64,000 bases of DNA from JAAUTY01 sp964397305 (GCA_964397305.1 CAYNIP010000020.1:8897-72896); one strand, 5' to 3'. Positions 54,346-63,552 are shown, numbered from the stretch's first letter. Notes: generated by a model not told the origin, from the sequence alone. Translations and numbers: made by a program.

Positions 54346-56475
54346 ATGTCTGTCCCGACTCAGCCCGGTCAACCCTATCCCTTGGGCGCAACCTGGGATG
54401 GCCAAGGCACTAACTTTGCCCTCTTCAGCGAGAATGCGACCGGTGTTGAACTCTGCCTGTTCGATGACCAAGAGCGCGAGACCCGCATCTCCCTGAAGGA
54501 ATGTGAGCACTTTGTCTGGCACGCTTACCTCCCCGGAATTGGCCCCGGTCAACGCTACGCCTACCGCTGCTGGGGACCCTACCTGCCAGCTCAGGGCCAA
54601 CGCTTCAATCCCAACAAGCTGCTCCTCGACCCCTACGCCCGGGCGATCGCCAGCGATGTGCAACACGGCGAAGCCATCTTCGGCTACCCCTGGACCGGGA
54701 CACAAAAAGACATGGCCCTGTCCTACCTCAACGATGCCAGCTCAATTCCTAAGTGCATCGTCGTCGATGAGCGCTTCGACTGGCAGGGCGATCGCCTCCT
54801 GCGCGTGCCCATGCACGAGTCGATTATTTACGAAACCCACGTCCGGGGCTTCACCAAGCAGCACCCCGGCATTCCTGACCCCCTGCGTGGCACCTATGCC
54901 GGCCTCGCCCAGCCCGCCGCCCTCGAGCACTTCAAATCTCTCGGCATCACCGCCGTTGAACTGCTCCCCGTTCACCACTTCTTCACCCAGATCGGCCACC
55001 TCGTCAGCAAAGGCCTGAGTAACTACTGGGGCTACGACTCCCTCAACTACTTCGCCCCCCACGCCGCCTACAGCGCCAGCGGCATCCACGGCCAGCAAGT
55101 CACCGAGTTCAAGCAGATGGTGAAAACCCTGCACCAGGCTGGCCTTGAAGTCATCCTTGATGTGGTCTACAACCATACCGGGGAAGGGAACGAACTCGGC
55201 CCGACCCTCTCCCTGCGCGGCCTCGACAACGCCTCCTACTACCGCCTAGTCGCAGACAACGAGCGTTACTACATGGACTTCACCGGCTGCGGCAATTCCC
55301 TCAATGTGCTGCACCCCCAGGTATTGAAACTCATCGCCGACAGCCTGCGCTATTGGGTGCAAGAAATGCACGTCGATGGCTTCCGGTTTGACCTCGCCTC
55401 CGCCTTGGCTCGAGAACTCTACGATGTCAACCAACTCTCGGCCTTCTTCAACATCATCCACCAAGACCCAATCCTGTCTACGGTGAAGCTGATCGCTGAG
55501 CCCTGGGACATCGGTGAAGGGGGCTACCAGGTCGGCAATTTTCCCCTCCTCTGGTCCGAGTGGAACGGTAAATATCGCGACCGAATGCGCGAGTTTTGGA
55601 TCGGCTTAGATAGCAACTTATCCGAGTTTGGCTACCGCTTTACCGGCAGCTCGGATCTCTACGAATCTAGCGGCCGCCGCCCGTCGGCCAGCATCAACTT
55701 CATTACCTGTCATGATGGTTTCACGCTCCATGATCTCGTAAGTTACAACCACAAACATAACGAGGCCAATGGGGAGGACAATCGCGATGGCGAGAATCAT
55801 AACCGCTCCTGGAACTGTGGCGAAGAAGGGGAAACCGATGACCCCGAGATCCTCGAACTCCGCAACCGCCAACGCCGTAATCTCTTGACCACCCTGTTTC
55901 TCTCGCAAGGGGTGCCGATGCTCCTGGGCGGTGATGAGTTAGGCCGCACCCAGCAGGGAAATAACAATGCCTACTGCCAAGACAATGAGACTTCTTGGTT
56001 TAATTGGCAGCTCCGACCGGATGGCAAGGATCTGCTCGAGTTCACCCGCCAGTTGATTGCCTTCCGTAAGGCGAACCCTGTCTTCCAACGTCGCCATTGG
56101 TTCCAGGGCCGGGAAATTCATGGCTCTGGTGTCCAGGATATTGCCTGGTTTGACCCTGAAGGGAAGGAAATGACAGAGGAGCAGTGGCATGAGGCTTCGA
56201 TCGAGGCGATCGCCATCTTCCTGAACGGGGATGAGTTGCCCAGCTACGACAGCCAAGGCCAGCGGATTCAAAGCGAGAGCTTTCTGCTCTGCTTTAACAG
56301 CCACTATGAACCGCTAGAGTTCACGCTCCCTGAAGCGCTTGCTTCTTGGTCATGGCAGGTGGTGATCGATACCCAGCACCCCCATTTCATCGATGCCGGA
56401 GCGGTGTTTACGGGCAAGGACATGATCGCGGTGCGCGATCGCTCCCTAGTCGTGCTGCGCCGGAGGAGCCCCTAG
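54346..56475 (+). CDS. glgX: Glycogen debranching enzyme (isoamylase type)
   Basis: A 709-residue GH13 enzyme that removes alpha-1,6 branches in glycogen. The N-terminal CBM48 (YPLGATWDGQGTNFALFSENATGVELCLFD) precedes the catalytic barrel. GH13 regions are VILDVVYNHTGEG, VDGFRFDLASAL (nucleophile Asp), VKLIAEPWD (acid/base Glu) and INFITCHDGFTLHD (transition-state Asp). Length and motifs are complete. MITE copy E lies 17 bp after the stop codon. Confidence 0.96.
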   Translation: MSVPTQPGQPYPLGATWDGQGTNFALFSENATGVELCLFDDQERETRISLKECEHFVWHAYLPGIGPGQRYAYRCWGPYLPAQGQRFNPNKLLLDPYARAIASDVQHGEAIFGYPWTGTQKDMALSYLNDASSIPKCIVVDERFDWQGDRLLRVPMHESIIYETHVRGFTKQHPGIPDPLRGTYAGLAQPAALEHFKSLGITAVELLPVHHFFTQIGHLVSKGLSNYWGYDSLNYFAPHAAYSASGIHGQQVTEFKQMVKTLHQAGLEVILDVVYNHTGEGNELGPTLSLRGLDNASYYRLVADNERYYMDFTGCGNSLNVLHPQVLKLIADSLRYWVQEMHVDGFRFDLASALARELYDVNQLSAFFNIIHQDPILSTVKLIAEPWDIGEGGYQVGNFPLLWSEWNGKYRDRMREFWIGLDSNLSEFGYRFTGSSDLYESSGRRPSASINFITCHDGFTLHDLVSYNHKHNEANGEDNRDGENHNRSWNCGEEGETDDPEILELRNRQRRNLLTTLFLSQGVPMLLGGDELGRTQQGNNNAYCQDNETSWFNWQLRPDGKDLLEFTRQLIAFRKANPVFQRRHWFQGREIHGSGVQDIAWFDPEGKEMTEEQWHEASIEAIAIFLNGDELPSYDSQGQRIQSESFLLCFNSHYEPLEFTLPEALASWSWQVVIDTQHPHFIDAGAVFTGKDMIAVRDRSLVVLRRRSP

Positions 56476-56907
56476 ACCCCCTCGGGACAGGCGAGTGCAT
56501 CTCACCTTAGAGACTCCCCTTCGCCCTACTTGGGAGAAGGGGCCGGGGGATGTAGACGCGCAGCGGCTTCTCGCAGAGTGGGTAAACTGGCCTAACTGAG
56601 ATGCACCCGGACAGGCTGGCGATCGCCCCAAGGCCTGAAGCCCTTGAAAGCCAATAAAGCAACGTTGGCAAGGGTTTCGCGCGTTTAGATGAATCCGCGT
56701 TAATCCTCCCCCAGCGCAGCACCCTCCGGCAGCCCAGCAACCCGGCCGGCATAGCCCCGGTAAGGCTTAAATGCTTAGGTGATAAAACAGCAGCGCTGCT
56801 TAGCAAATCTTAACCATGTGAATGCTTGCGCTTGCGTTGTCTCTCGGCAATAATTCTCGCAAGAGCTTGCATACACTCTGGATGGGGTACTTTTTCACCT
56901 TAGATGT
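56476..56907. other. Intergenic region with MITE copy E and cyanobactin cluster promoter side
   Basis: A 432-bp gap. MITE copy E occupies 56493-56608. The last 150 bp before the PatA-type gene are comparatively AT-rich and likely hold its promoter; GGCAATAATTCTCG near 56846 contains a possible -10 box, but I could not fix a -35 partner. No gene is visible. Confidence 0.6.
56493..56608 (-). mobile_element. MITE family 1, copy E, with 8-bp target duplication
   Basis: A 116-bp element. The ends are GAGTGCATCTCA (one mismatch to consensus) and TGAGATGCACCC. Exact direct repeats GGACAGGC lie at 56485-56492 and 56609-56616. Its reverse complement aligns end to end with copy D. It sits between glgX and the cyanobactin cluster. 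Confidence 0.93.
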
Positions 56908-58953
56908 TTGCGCGTCGAAGATCGAGCGTTATCTCATGCTAGGTTAGGTGTGTCTCTAGTAGCTTTTTCAGGTGACTTGAAAGGCGATCGCCGCGTTTGC
57001 GTTGCTGTCCTTGACGGCCCCGTTGATCGCACTCACCCCTGTTTTCAGGGGGCGGAGCTGACAGCGCTGCCAACCCTCGTGCCTGAGGCAGCTCGCAGCG
57101 ACGGCCGCATGTCCAGCCACGGTACTCACGTCGCCAGCATTATTTTTGGACAACCCGGCAGCAATGTCCCCGGCATCGCGCCTCAATGTCGGGGCCTGCT
57201 CGTACCAGTCTTTGCCGACGATCGCTGTAGCGCCACCCAGCTCGATCTCGCCCGAGGTATCGAGCAGGCTGCCAATGCTGGCGCGCACATCATCAACCTC
57301 AGTGGCGGCCAGCTCACGGACTTTGGCGAAGCTGAGGGCTGGCTGGAAAATGCTGTGCGCCTCTGCCGAGAGCGCAACATCCTGATCGTGGCGGCAGCGG
57401 GGAATGATGGTTGCGAATGCTTGCACGTTCCGGCGGCTTTGCCAGCAGTGCTAGCAGTAGGTGCGATGGACACACGGGGGCAGCCGCTAGACTTCAGCAA
57501 TTGGGGTGCGACTTATCAAACCCAAGGCATCCTCGCTCCCGGGGAGCAAATTCTAGGGGCAAAACCTGGCGGCGGAACTGAGCGACTCAACGGCACCAGC
57601 TTTGCCACCCCCATTGTGTCCGGGGTCGCTGCACTGCTGTTGAGCCGACAACTCGAGCGCGGCGAAACACCCGACCCCGCCCGCGTGCGTCAAGTTTTGT
57701 TGCAGAGCGCCCTGCCCTGCAACGCCGACTTGCCTGCCGACACCCAGCGATGTCTGGCAGGCAAACTTAATGTCGCTGGAGCCATCACATTACTAACTGG
57801 AGGAACTATGCCCCAAGAGCAAGAGACCGTAACCGCTGCTGGTGTAGAACCGGCTGGCGATTGTGGTTGCGGTGGCGGTCTGGTAACTAATGCAACCAGC
57901 GATGCTTCTGCTCCAACTGCCGGGTCAGCGCAGGAGATGCTGACTCCAACGACGGCCACTGAGCCTAGCCCTGAAGCTGCCGTTGCGGCTGCTCCTACTC
58001 CTAGCAACGCGATCCAATCGTTCCCATCCATTCCTGCTCAACCAACCAAGATGACTACTGCCAACACCAACGCCGTCACTCCCAGCCAAGCCCCCAGCGA
58101 TCTAGCCTCTGAACAATTGGTTTACGCTCTCGGAACCCTGGGCTATGACTTCGGTAGCGAAGCCCGTCGCGACACCTTCAAGCAACTGATGCCACCTTTT
58201 GAACTTGGTGAGGGCGTGATGGTGCCCGCTAACCCCTACGATGCCCGCCAGATGGTGGACTACCTGGCCAGCGATATTTCCGAGGCTCGGTCATTGATTT
58301 GGACCCTCAACATCGAGTTGACCCCGGTTTATGCGATCGATCCCAAAGGCCCCTTCGCTCGGGAAATCTACCTGGCTCTGCAAGAACTCCTGTCGGGTCA
58401 AATCCAACCAGAGCATGATGACGACTACATTGAGCGGGTGAGTATTCCCGGTGTCTTGACCGGGCGCACCGTGAAGCTGTTCTCCGGGCAGGTAGTGCCG
58501 GTGATTGAACCCCAGAGCACTCGCGGAGTTTATGGCTGGAAGGTCAATAGCCTAGTTGATGCGGCTTTTGAATCGGTACAGGCAGCAGAGGGTGATGCCG
58601 ACCAAGAGGCAATGCGCCGCACCTTGGATAGCTTCCTCAACCGGATTTACTATGACCTCCGCAACCTGGGTACTACCTCCCAAGACCGCGCCCTTAACTT
58701 CTCCGTCACCAATGCCTTCCAGGCGGCCTCGACCTTTAGCCAAGCCGTCGCCCAAGGGATGGAACTCGACAGCATCACCGTGGAGAAAAGCCCGTTCTGC
58801 CGGATGGATAGCGACTGCTGGGATGTGAAGCTGAAGTTCTTCGACCCGGAAAACAGCCGTCGGGCCAAGAAAATCTTCCGCTTCACCATCGATGTCAGCG
58901 ACCTGATCCCGGTCACGATGGGCGATGTGAAAACTTGGTCTTCGCCGTACTAA
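56908..58953 (+). CDS. patA: PatA-type cyanobactin subtilisin protease
   Basis: A 681-residue protease that cuts the N-terminal leader from cyanobactin precursors. The subtilisin domain (about residues 28-260) has the triad D36 (VAVLDGPVD), H71 (SSHGTHVA) and S231 (NGTSFATP), with the oxyanion Asn in AAAGND. VCVAVLDGPVDRTHPCFQGA is the PatA hallmark. A linker of about 130 residues, with the Cys motif GDCGCGGG and Ala/Thr/Pro-rich stretches, leads to the C-terminal PatA/PatG-type domain (about 400-681: SEQLVYALGTLGYDFGSEARRD, RMDSDCWDVKLKFFDPENSRRA). No ATG fits the N-terminus. TTG 56908 is the longest start, and GTG 56950 (MSLVAFSGDL) would also suit the family. Confidence 0.93.
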   Translation: MRVEDRALSHARLGVSLVAFSGDLKGDRRVCVAVLDGPVDRTHPCFQGAELTALPTLVPEAARSDGRMSSHGTHVASIIFGQPGSNVPGIAPQCRGLLVPVFADDRCSATQLDLARGIEQAANAGAHIINLSGGQLTDFGEAEGWLENAVRLCRERNILIVAAAGNDGCECLHVPAALPAVLAVGAMDTRGQPLDFSNWGATYQTQGILAPGEQILGAKPGGGTERLNGTSFATPIVSGVAALLLSRQLERGETPDPARVRQVLLQSALPCNADLPADTQRCLAGKLNVAGAITLLTGGTMPQEQETVTAAGVEPAGDCGCGGGLVTNATSDASAPTAGSAQEMLTPTTATEPSPEAAVAAAPTPSNAIQSFPSIPAQPTKMTTANTNAVTPSQAPSDLASEQLVYALGTLGYDFGSEARRDTFKQLMPPFELGEGVMVPANPYDARQMVDYLASDISEARSLIWTLNIELTPVYAIDPKGPFAREIYLALQELLSGQIQPEHDDDYIERVSIPGVLTGRTVKLFSGQVVPVIEPQSTRGVYGWKVNSLVDAAFESVQAAEGDADQEAMRRTLDSFLNRIYYDLRNLGTTSQDRALNFSVTNAFQAASTFSQAVAQGMELDSITVEKSPFCRMDSDCWDVKLKFFDPENSRRAKKIFRFTIDVSDLIPVTMGDVKTWSSPY

Positions 58954-59038
58954 TTGCGAGCGAGATTCTAGGCGTCGGGGAGATGCGAGGGCTCTTCCAT
59001 CTCCCAATCTCTAAATCCTGTTCAGCAAACGCAAACCA

Positions 59039-59263
59039 ATGGCACTTCCTAAGCAATCCGCTCCTGTTCACCGCCCGCACTTTGTACGACCGGGAACCTG
59101 TGTCGATCTGGAAAATGGTCTACCAGAAGACCTTGTGGCTATTCGCATTGACCTGCTCCACGGGGCAAACTTTAATGATCCGGCAGTGTTTGCCCCCCGT
59201 AGCTATAACCAGGTCATGCATTCGGGTCGCTGTGGCTCCGGCTATGCACGCAGACTATTCTAG
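59039..59263 (+). CDS. patB: PatB/AcyB/McaB-like small cyanobactin cluster protein
   Basis: A 74-residue protein starting MALPKQSAPVHRPHFVRPGT and containing the conserved-looking block IRIDLLHGANFNDPAVF...RSYNQVMHSG. Its size, sequence style and place directly after the PatA protease match the PatB/AcyB/McaB family found in patellamide-type clusters. In those clusters PatB and PatC are not essential for product formation in heterologous systems, and their function is unknown. It has no signal peptide. The gap to patA is 85 bp. Confidence 0.68.
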   Translation: MALPKQSAPVHRPHFVRPGTCVDLENGLPEDLVAIRIDLLHGANFNDPAVFAPRSYNQVMHSGRCGSGYARRLF

Positions 59264-59314
59264 ATCCGCATTCTAGAACCTTGTCTTAGTTCAACCTCAC
59301 TTTGAGGCTTCACG

Positions 59315-60196
59315 ATGAGTTCTTCCCCTCCTTCACTACCGCTAGTCGATTTGGTGGTTTTGGCTGATACGAGTCCTTCCGTGAAGGATGACGCTAGAGC
59401 CATTAGCGCGGCGGCTGAAGCGGCTATGGTTTCGGCGCGCGAGCATTGCCCGGCTGACTTACGAGTTGTCTGGCTCGGTCTCGAAGGCCGCTGGCGCGGT
59501 ACGGAATTTAATCAAACGCTGCGAGGCTACTTGACCGAGCACTGTGGTGTTGAGGCGACTCAGCTCCGCAGCCGCCAACGCGGTGAGCTTGAATCGGCTG
59601 GGGCGCAAGAGGATGCTGCCCGCGCCATTGAAGATGCGGCGAATCATTTTCCCTGGCGCGAGAATGCCCAGCGTGCGCTCTTTTATTTCGGTGATGAAGC
59701 TCTTGATGCTGGGGGCGATCGCACTGAGGCAGCGGACATCGAAGCAGCGAACCGAGCCATCCAGCAGGCCAAGGCAGCTCGCGTGCGAGTTCACACCTAC
59801 TTCGGCAGCTCAAAGAGCGAGCACCGCGACTCCATCGCCCAAGAATATGCCCGCGTTGCCGCCGAAACCAATGGGCAATTTTTCAGGGCCGACAACGAGA
59901 CCCCGACGGATTTTGTTCGGGTTCTCGAACAGATTATTTGCAGTAGCCAAACCCCTAGTCCTTCAGCAGAAACGACCATGCCTAGCAAGAAAGTAACGAC
60001 CCAAGCGAATGGCGAACCGCCAACGAAGGCCCCTGCACCGCAGCAGACACCGCCCTCAGAGGTTCAGAAGTCTTACATCCCCACAACGATGACCGGGCTC
60101 CAAGACTATGCCTACTGGTGGGCCTATGCTCGAGAACACGCTAAGACGGCCGAGCCAAATTCCAAAGGGTTTCGGCGCGGGCGAATTTGGGATTAG
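59315..60196 (+). CDS. VWA-domain protein in cyanobactin cluster
   Basis: A 293-residue protein. Residues 10-215 form a von Willebrand factor A domain: the MIDAS-like DTSPS (DxSxS, from D18) in VDLVVLADTSPSVKDDARAI, and RALFYFGDEALDAGGDRTEAADI downstream. After it comes a Ser/Thr/Pro/Gln-rich linker and a C-terminal basic helix region GLQDYAYWWAYAREHAKTAEPNSKGFRRGR. It has no signal peptide, so a cytoplasmic scaffolding or protein-binding role is likely. It occupies the slot where PatC lies in the classical pat cluster. A metal-dependent interaction with the protease or precursor is speculation. Confidence 0.78.
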   Translation: MSSSPPSLPLVDLVVLADTSPSVKDDARAISAAAEAAMVSAREHCPADLRVVWLGLEGRWRGTEFNQTLRGYLTEHCGVEATQLRSRQRGELESAGAQEDAARAIEDAANHFPWRENAQRALFYFGDEALDAGGDRTEAADIEAANRAIQQAKAARVRVHTYFGSSKSEHRDSIAQEYARVAAETNGQFFRADNETPTDFVRVLEQIICSSQTPSPSAETTMPSKKVTTQANGEPPTKAPAPQQTPPSEVQKSYIPTTMTGLQDYAYWWAYAREHAKTAEPNSKGFRRGRIWD

Positions 60197-60305
60197 CCTT
60201 CAAGATTTGTGCTGTTGATACCTGGCTTTCCGACACCTGGCACCCTTTCAGAAAAGCAGAGAAGCGGAGGTCAAAAGCTTTGTAGGCATTCAGTCCTCCG
60301 CTCCA

Positions 60306-60953
60306 TCAAGTCTCCTCATTGGGTGCATTGAGTCGATCGCGCAAGACACGAATTGCCATACCTGTGCCCTGTTCTGAGGCCATCTGGAGTACTCGATTCA
60401 CTAACTCTGGCAGTTCCAAGGTAGGGAAATAGCGACTAAAGCGTTGTGGTTGGTAGCCATCATCATCCAGTTTATGAATGTGCAATCCGGTTTTGCGAAA
60501 CAGCCAAACCTCCGGAACTCGATAGGGCAGATAGTCTTCGACCGCCGTGTAGCTCGTCACGTCAATTTCGATCGCCAGATCGGGAGGAAGGTTATTGCGC
60601 CAGTCAATGCGATCCTTGCCAACAGCCGCTTGCCAATTGTCAATGTAGAAGCAATAATCCGGTTCAATTCCGCTCTCTTCTGGCAAATCCATCGTAATGG
60701 GGGTAAATGCCTCGTAGTTGCGGTTCTGGGTATCCAGCAGAACTTTGACAATATCAGCCAGAATGTTCGCTTCCCGTCCGTGTCTTGGCAAAGGACTCAT
60801 CAGCAAAATCTCACCGTTGCGAAACTTGATGCGAGGCATAGAACTATCGCCCCGACTGTCCCGGAGCTGGCAATAGTCTTGCCAGGTTCCTAGCAAGCGC
60901 ATGACACTCCCGGCTGGCAGTTGAACTTTTTCTTGAGAAACGACCGCATACAT
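60306..60953 (-). CDS. Uma2-family (DUF820) putative restriction-type endonuclease
   Basis: A 215-residue protein with the Uma2 pattern: FRNGEILLMSPLPRHGREANILADIVKVLL, GIEPDYCFYIDN and LPPDLAIEIDVTSYT (the acidic PD-(D/E)xK-like residues), YRVPEVWLFRK. These proteins are numerous in cyanobacteria; no general function is established. It is the only minus-strand gene inside the cyanobactin cluster and is divergent from the cyclodehydratase gene, so it looks inserted. Confidence 0.85.
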   Translation of the reverse strand: MYAVVSQEKVQLPAGSVMRLLGTWQDYCQLRDSRGDSSMPRIKFRNGEILLMSPLPRHGREANILADIVKVLLDTQNRNYEAFTPITMDLPEESGIEPDYCFYIDNWQAAVGKDRIDWRNNLPPDLAIEIDVTSYTAVEDYLPYRVPEVWLFRKTGLHIHKLDDDGYQPQRFSRYFPTLELPELVNRVLQMASEQGTGMAIRVLRDRLNAPNEET

Positions 60954-61019
60954 AACTGGTTACCTAAAAATAGACTGACGCCAACACACCCATCCCACTT
61001 CTATCGGCAATTTTTAAGA

Positions 61020-63329
61020 ATGCTTCACCAAATCAAACCCCACTACCACATCGAAATCTGCCCTCCCAAGCAAGTCTATCTCCTTGGCGAACAGGAAAAT
61101 CACGCGCTGACCGGCCAGCTCTATTGCCAAATTATTCCCTTCCTTGATGGTAACCACACCCGTGAGCAAATTGCCGAGAAATTCAACGGCGAAGTTCCCC
61201 TCGACTATATCGACTTCGTACTGAATCGTCTGAATGAGAGGGGCTACCTCACCGCAGTCACCCCGGAACTCGCTCCCGAAGTCGCCGCCTTCTGGAGCGA
61301 ACTGGGCATCTCCCCTGCTGTAGCCTTCCAAGCCCTGCAACAATCCGTCACCCTCAAAGTCGCTGGCACTCGCATCAGCCAGGACATGATTGATAGTCTC
61401 TCCGCAGCTCTGCGCGAGCTGAGCATCCCCGTTCAATCTGCTGCTGCTGAATCAGCCCTCACCATAGTCCTCACCGACGACTATCTACACCCCGATCTGG
61501 CGACGCTCAACCAGCACCAGATCGAAATCGGGCAACCCTGGATACTCGTCAAGCCCCTGGGCAGCATTCTCTGGCTCGGCCCTGCATTCAGACCGGAAGC
61601 AACTGGCTGCTGGCACTGCCTCGCCCAGCGACTGGAAGGCAACCGGGAAGTCGAAGCCTCGGTGCAGCGACAACAACAAGCTGCCGCCCAGAGCAACGGC
61701 AAAACATCGCAGGCCACTAACGGCTATCTGCCAACCGCCCGCGCTGCCTTGCCCTCGACCGTGCAAACTGGACTCCAATTCGCGGCCACCGAAATCGCCA
61801 AATGGCTCGCGGCCCAGCAAGTTAACACCTCAGATGGGACGGTTAACGTCCCAACCTTAGAGGGCAAACTATTAACATTCAACCAGCACTCTCTCGAGCT
61901 CAAAACCCACAGCCTCAGTCGTCGTCCCCAATGCCCCACCTGCGGCGATCCAGACATCCTGCATCGCCGGGGCTTTGAGCCGGTAGTACTGGAATCCCGT
62001 GAGAAGCACTTCACTCGCGATGGCGGCCACCGCGCTTTCACCCCAGAGCAAACGGTACAGAAGCACGAGCATTTAATTAGTCCCATTACCGGCGTCGTCA
62101 CCGAACTAGTACGCATCACCGACCCTGCCAACCCTCTAGTGCATACCTACCGGGCTGGTCATGCCTTTGGTAGTGCGACTTCCCTGCGGGGACTCCGTAG
62201 CACACTGAAACATAAGAGTTCGGGCAAGGGCAAAACCGACAGCCAATCCCGCGCTAGTGGTTTCTGTGAGGCGGTGGAGCGCTATTCGGGAATTTACCAG
62301 GGGGATGAACCGCGCAAGCAGGCGACGTTCGCGGAGTTGGGGGAGTTGGCCATCAATCCTGAAGTTTGTCTGTGCATTAGTGACAGCCAATATGCCAATC
62401 GTGAGGAGATTAATCAAAATCGCCAAGCTGCCCACGATTTTATTCCCCAACGGTTTGACCCGAGCCAAAGCATCGACTGGACTCCGGTTTGGTCACTAAC
62501 GGAAGGGCATCACAAATACCTGCCTACTGCTTTTTGTTATTACAATTATCCGATGCCAAAAGGTCAGCGATTTTGCAGCGCTGATTCTAATGGTAATGCG
62601 GCGGGTAATACCCTAGAGGAGGCGATTTTACAGGGGTTTCTGGAATTGGTGGAACGGGATAGCGTGGCTTTGTGGTGGTATAACCGCTTGCGTCGTCCGG
62701 CTGTGGATTTGAGCAGTTTTGATGAGCCTTACTTTTTGGAATTGCAGCAGTTCTATGGGGAGAATGACCGGGAATTGTGGGTGTTGGATTTGACGGCAGA
62801 TTTGGGAATTTCTGCTTTTGCTGGGGTATCGCGGCGGATGGTGGGCGAGTCGGAACGGTTGATTCTTGGTTTTGGGGCGCACCTCGACCCGACGATTGCG
62901 ATTCTCCGCGCCTTGACGGAGGTGAATCAGCTAGGGCTGGAACTAGATAAGGTGCCGGATGAGCAACTGGAAGGCGATGCGAAACTTTGGCTTTTGGAGG
63001 CGACCTTAGAGAATCAGCCTTACTTGGCTCCCGACCCGACGCAACCCTTGAAAACGATGCAGGACTATCCGAAACGTTGGGGGAATGATATCCGCGAGGA
63101 TGTGCGGACTTGTGTGGAGATTGTGGGAGGGGCTGGGCTAGAAACGTTGGTGCTGGATCAAACTCGCCCGGATATTGGTTTGAATGTGGTCAAGGTGATT
63201 GTGCCGGGGCTGCGCCATTTTTGGTCGCGGTTTGGGCCGGGGCGGCTTTATGATGTGCCGGTTCGGTTGGGTTGGCGGGAGACTCCCACCCCGGAAACGG
63301 AAATGAACCCGATGGCGATGCCGTTTTAA
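61020..63329 (+). CDS. patD: PatD-type fused YcaO cyclodehydratase
   Basis: A 769-residue heterocyclase that converts Cys (and often Ser/Thr) in the precursor core to azolines using ATP. The N-terminal part contains a winged-helix leader-recognition region (HYHIEICPPKQVYLLGEQENHALTG) and an E1-like domain with zinc cysteines CWHC (197/200) and CPTC (305/308). The YcaO domain starts near residue 355 (SPITGVVTELVRI) with ATP-site motifs SQSRASGFCEAVERYSG and GNTLEEAILQGFLELVERD. The C-terminus is Pro-rich (ETPTPETEMNPMAMPF), as is needed for YcaO activity. ATG 61020 is chosen; the frame runs 33 codons further upstream into the divergent promoter region. Codon usage changes sharply near 62270. 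Confidence 0.95.
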   Translation: MLHQIKPHYHIEICPPKQVYLLGEQENHALTGQLYCQIIPFLDGNHTREQIAEKFNGEVPLDYIDFVLNRLNERGYLTAVTPELAPEVAAFWSELGISPAVAFQALQQSVTLKVAGTRISQDMIDSLSAALRELSIPVQSAAAESALTIVLTDDYLHPDLATLNQHQIEIGQPWILVKPLGSILWLGPAFRPEATGCWHCLAQRLEGNREVEASVQRQQQAAAQSNGKTSQATNGYLPTARAALPSTVQTGLQFAATEIAKWLAAQQVNTSDGTVNVPTLEGKLLTFNQHSLELKTHSLSRRPQCPTCGDPDILHRRGFEPVVLESREKHFTRDGGHRAFTPEQTVQKHEHLISPITGVVTELVRITDPANPLVHTYRAGHAFGSATSLRGLRSTLKHKSSGKGKTDSQSRASGFCEAVERYSGIYQGDEPRKQATFAELGELAINPEVCLCISDSQYANREEINQNRQAAHDFIPQRFDPSQSIDWTPVWSLTEGHHKYLPTAFCYYNYPMPKGQRFCSADSNGNAAGNTLEEAILQGFLELVERDSVALWWYNRLRRPAVDLSSFDEPYFLELQQFYGENDRELWVLDLTADLGISAFAGVSRRMVGESERLILGFGAHLDPTIAILRALTEVNQLGLELDKVPDEQLEGDAKLWLLEATLENQPYLAPDPTQPLKTMQDYPKRWGNDIREDVRTCVEIVGGAGLETLVLDQTRPDIGLNVVKVIVPGLRHFWSRFGPGRLYDVPVRLGWRETPTPETEMNPMAMPF

Positions 63330-63524
63330 CTCTAAATAGGGGAGGCAGTTTGAAACATTTGTTGTGGCTCATTTGGGCAGTTCTAAATAGAGAAAATAGC
63401 AGCTAAAAGCTATTGTTTACAACCTTTTGGCGGTTCGCAATATTATCAAATATTGCATATTTCCTCTGCGATTATCAAGTTAATCAAGAACTGAAAAATG
63501 AACGCAAAAAAAGCAAAAAATACG

Positions 63525-63552
63525 TTGACAAAGGAGTGAAGCGTGATAAGCT
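63525..63552 (+). promoter_or_regulatory. Predicted sigma-70-type promoter of the precursor gene
   Basis: A perfect -35 box TTGACA (63525-63530) is followed after 16 bp by TAAGCT (63547-63552), preceded by TGA to give the extended -10 pattern TGnTAnnnT. The AT-rich context supports it. Transcription would begin near 63559, leaving a leader of about 240 bases before the precursor ATG. Confidence 0.55.

Noticed and set aside
56641..56690. Words GGCAAGGGTTT and TTGAAAGCC, also near 4577, 4730 and 11250, as a third repeat family
   Set aside because: The matches are about 10 bp long, in different orders, and have no common ends; they could be chance.
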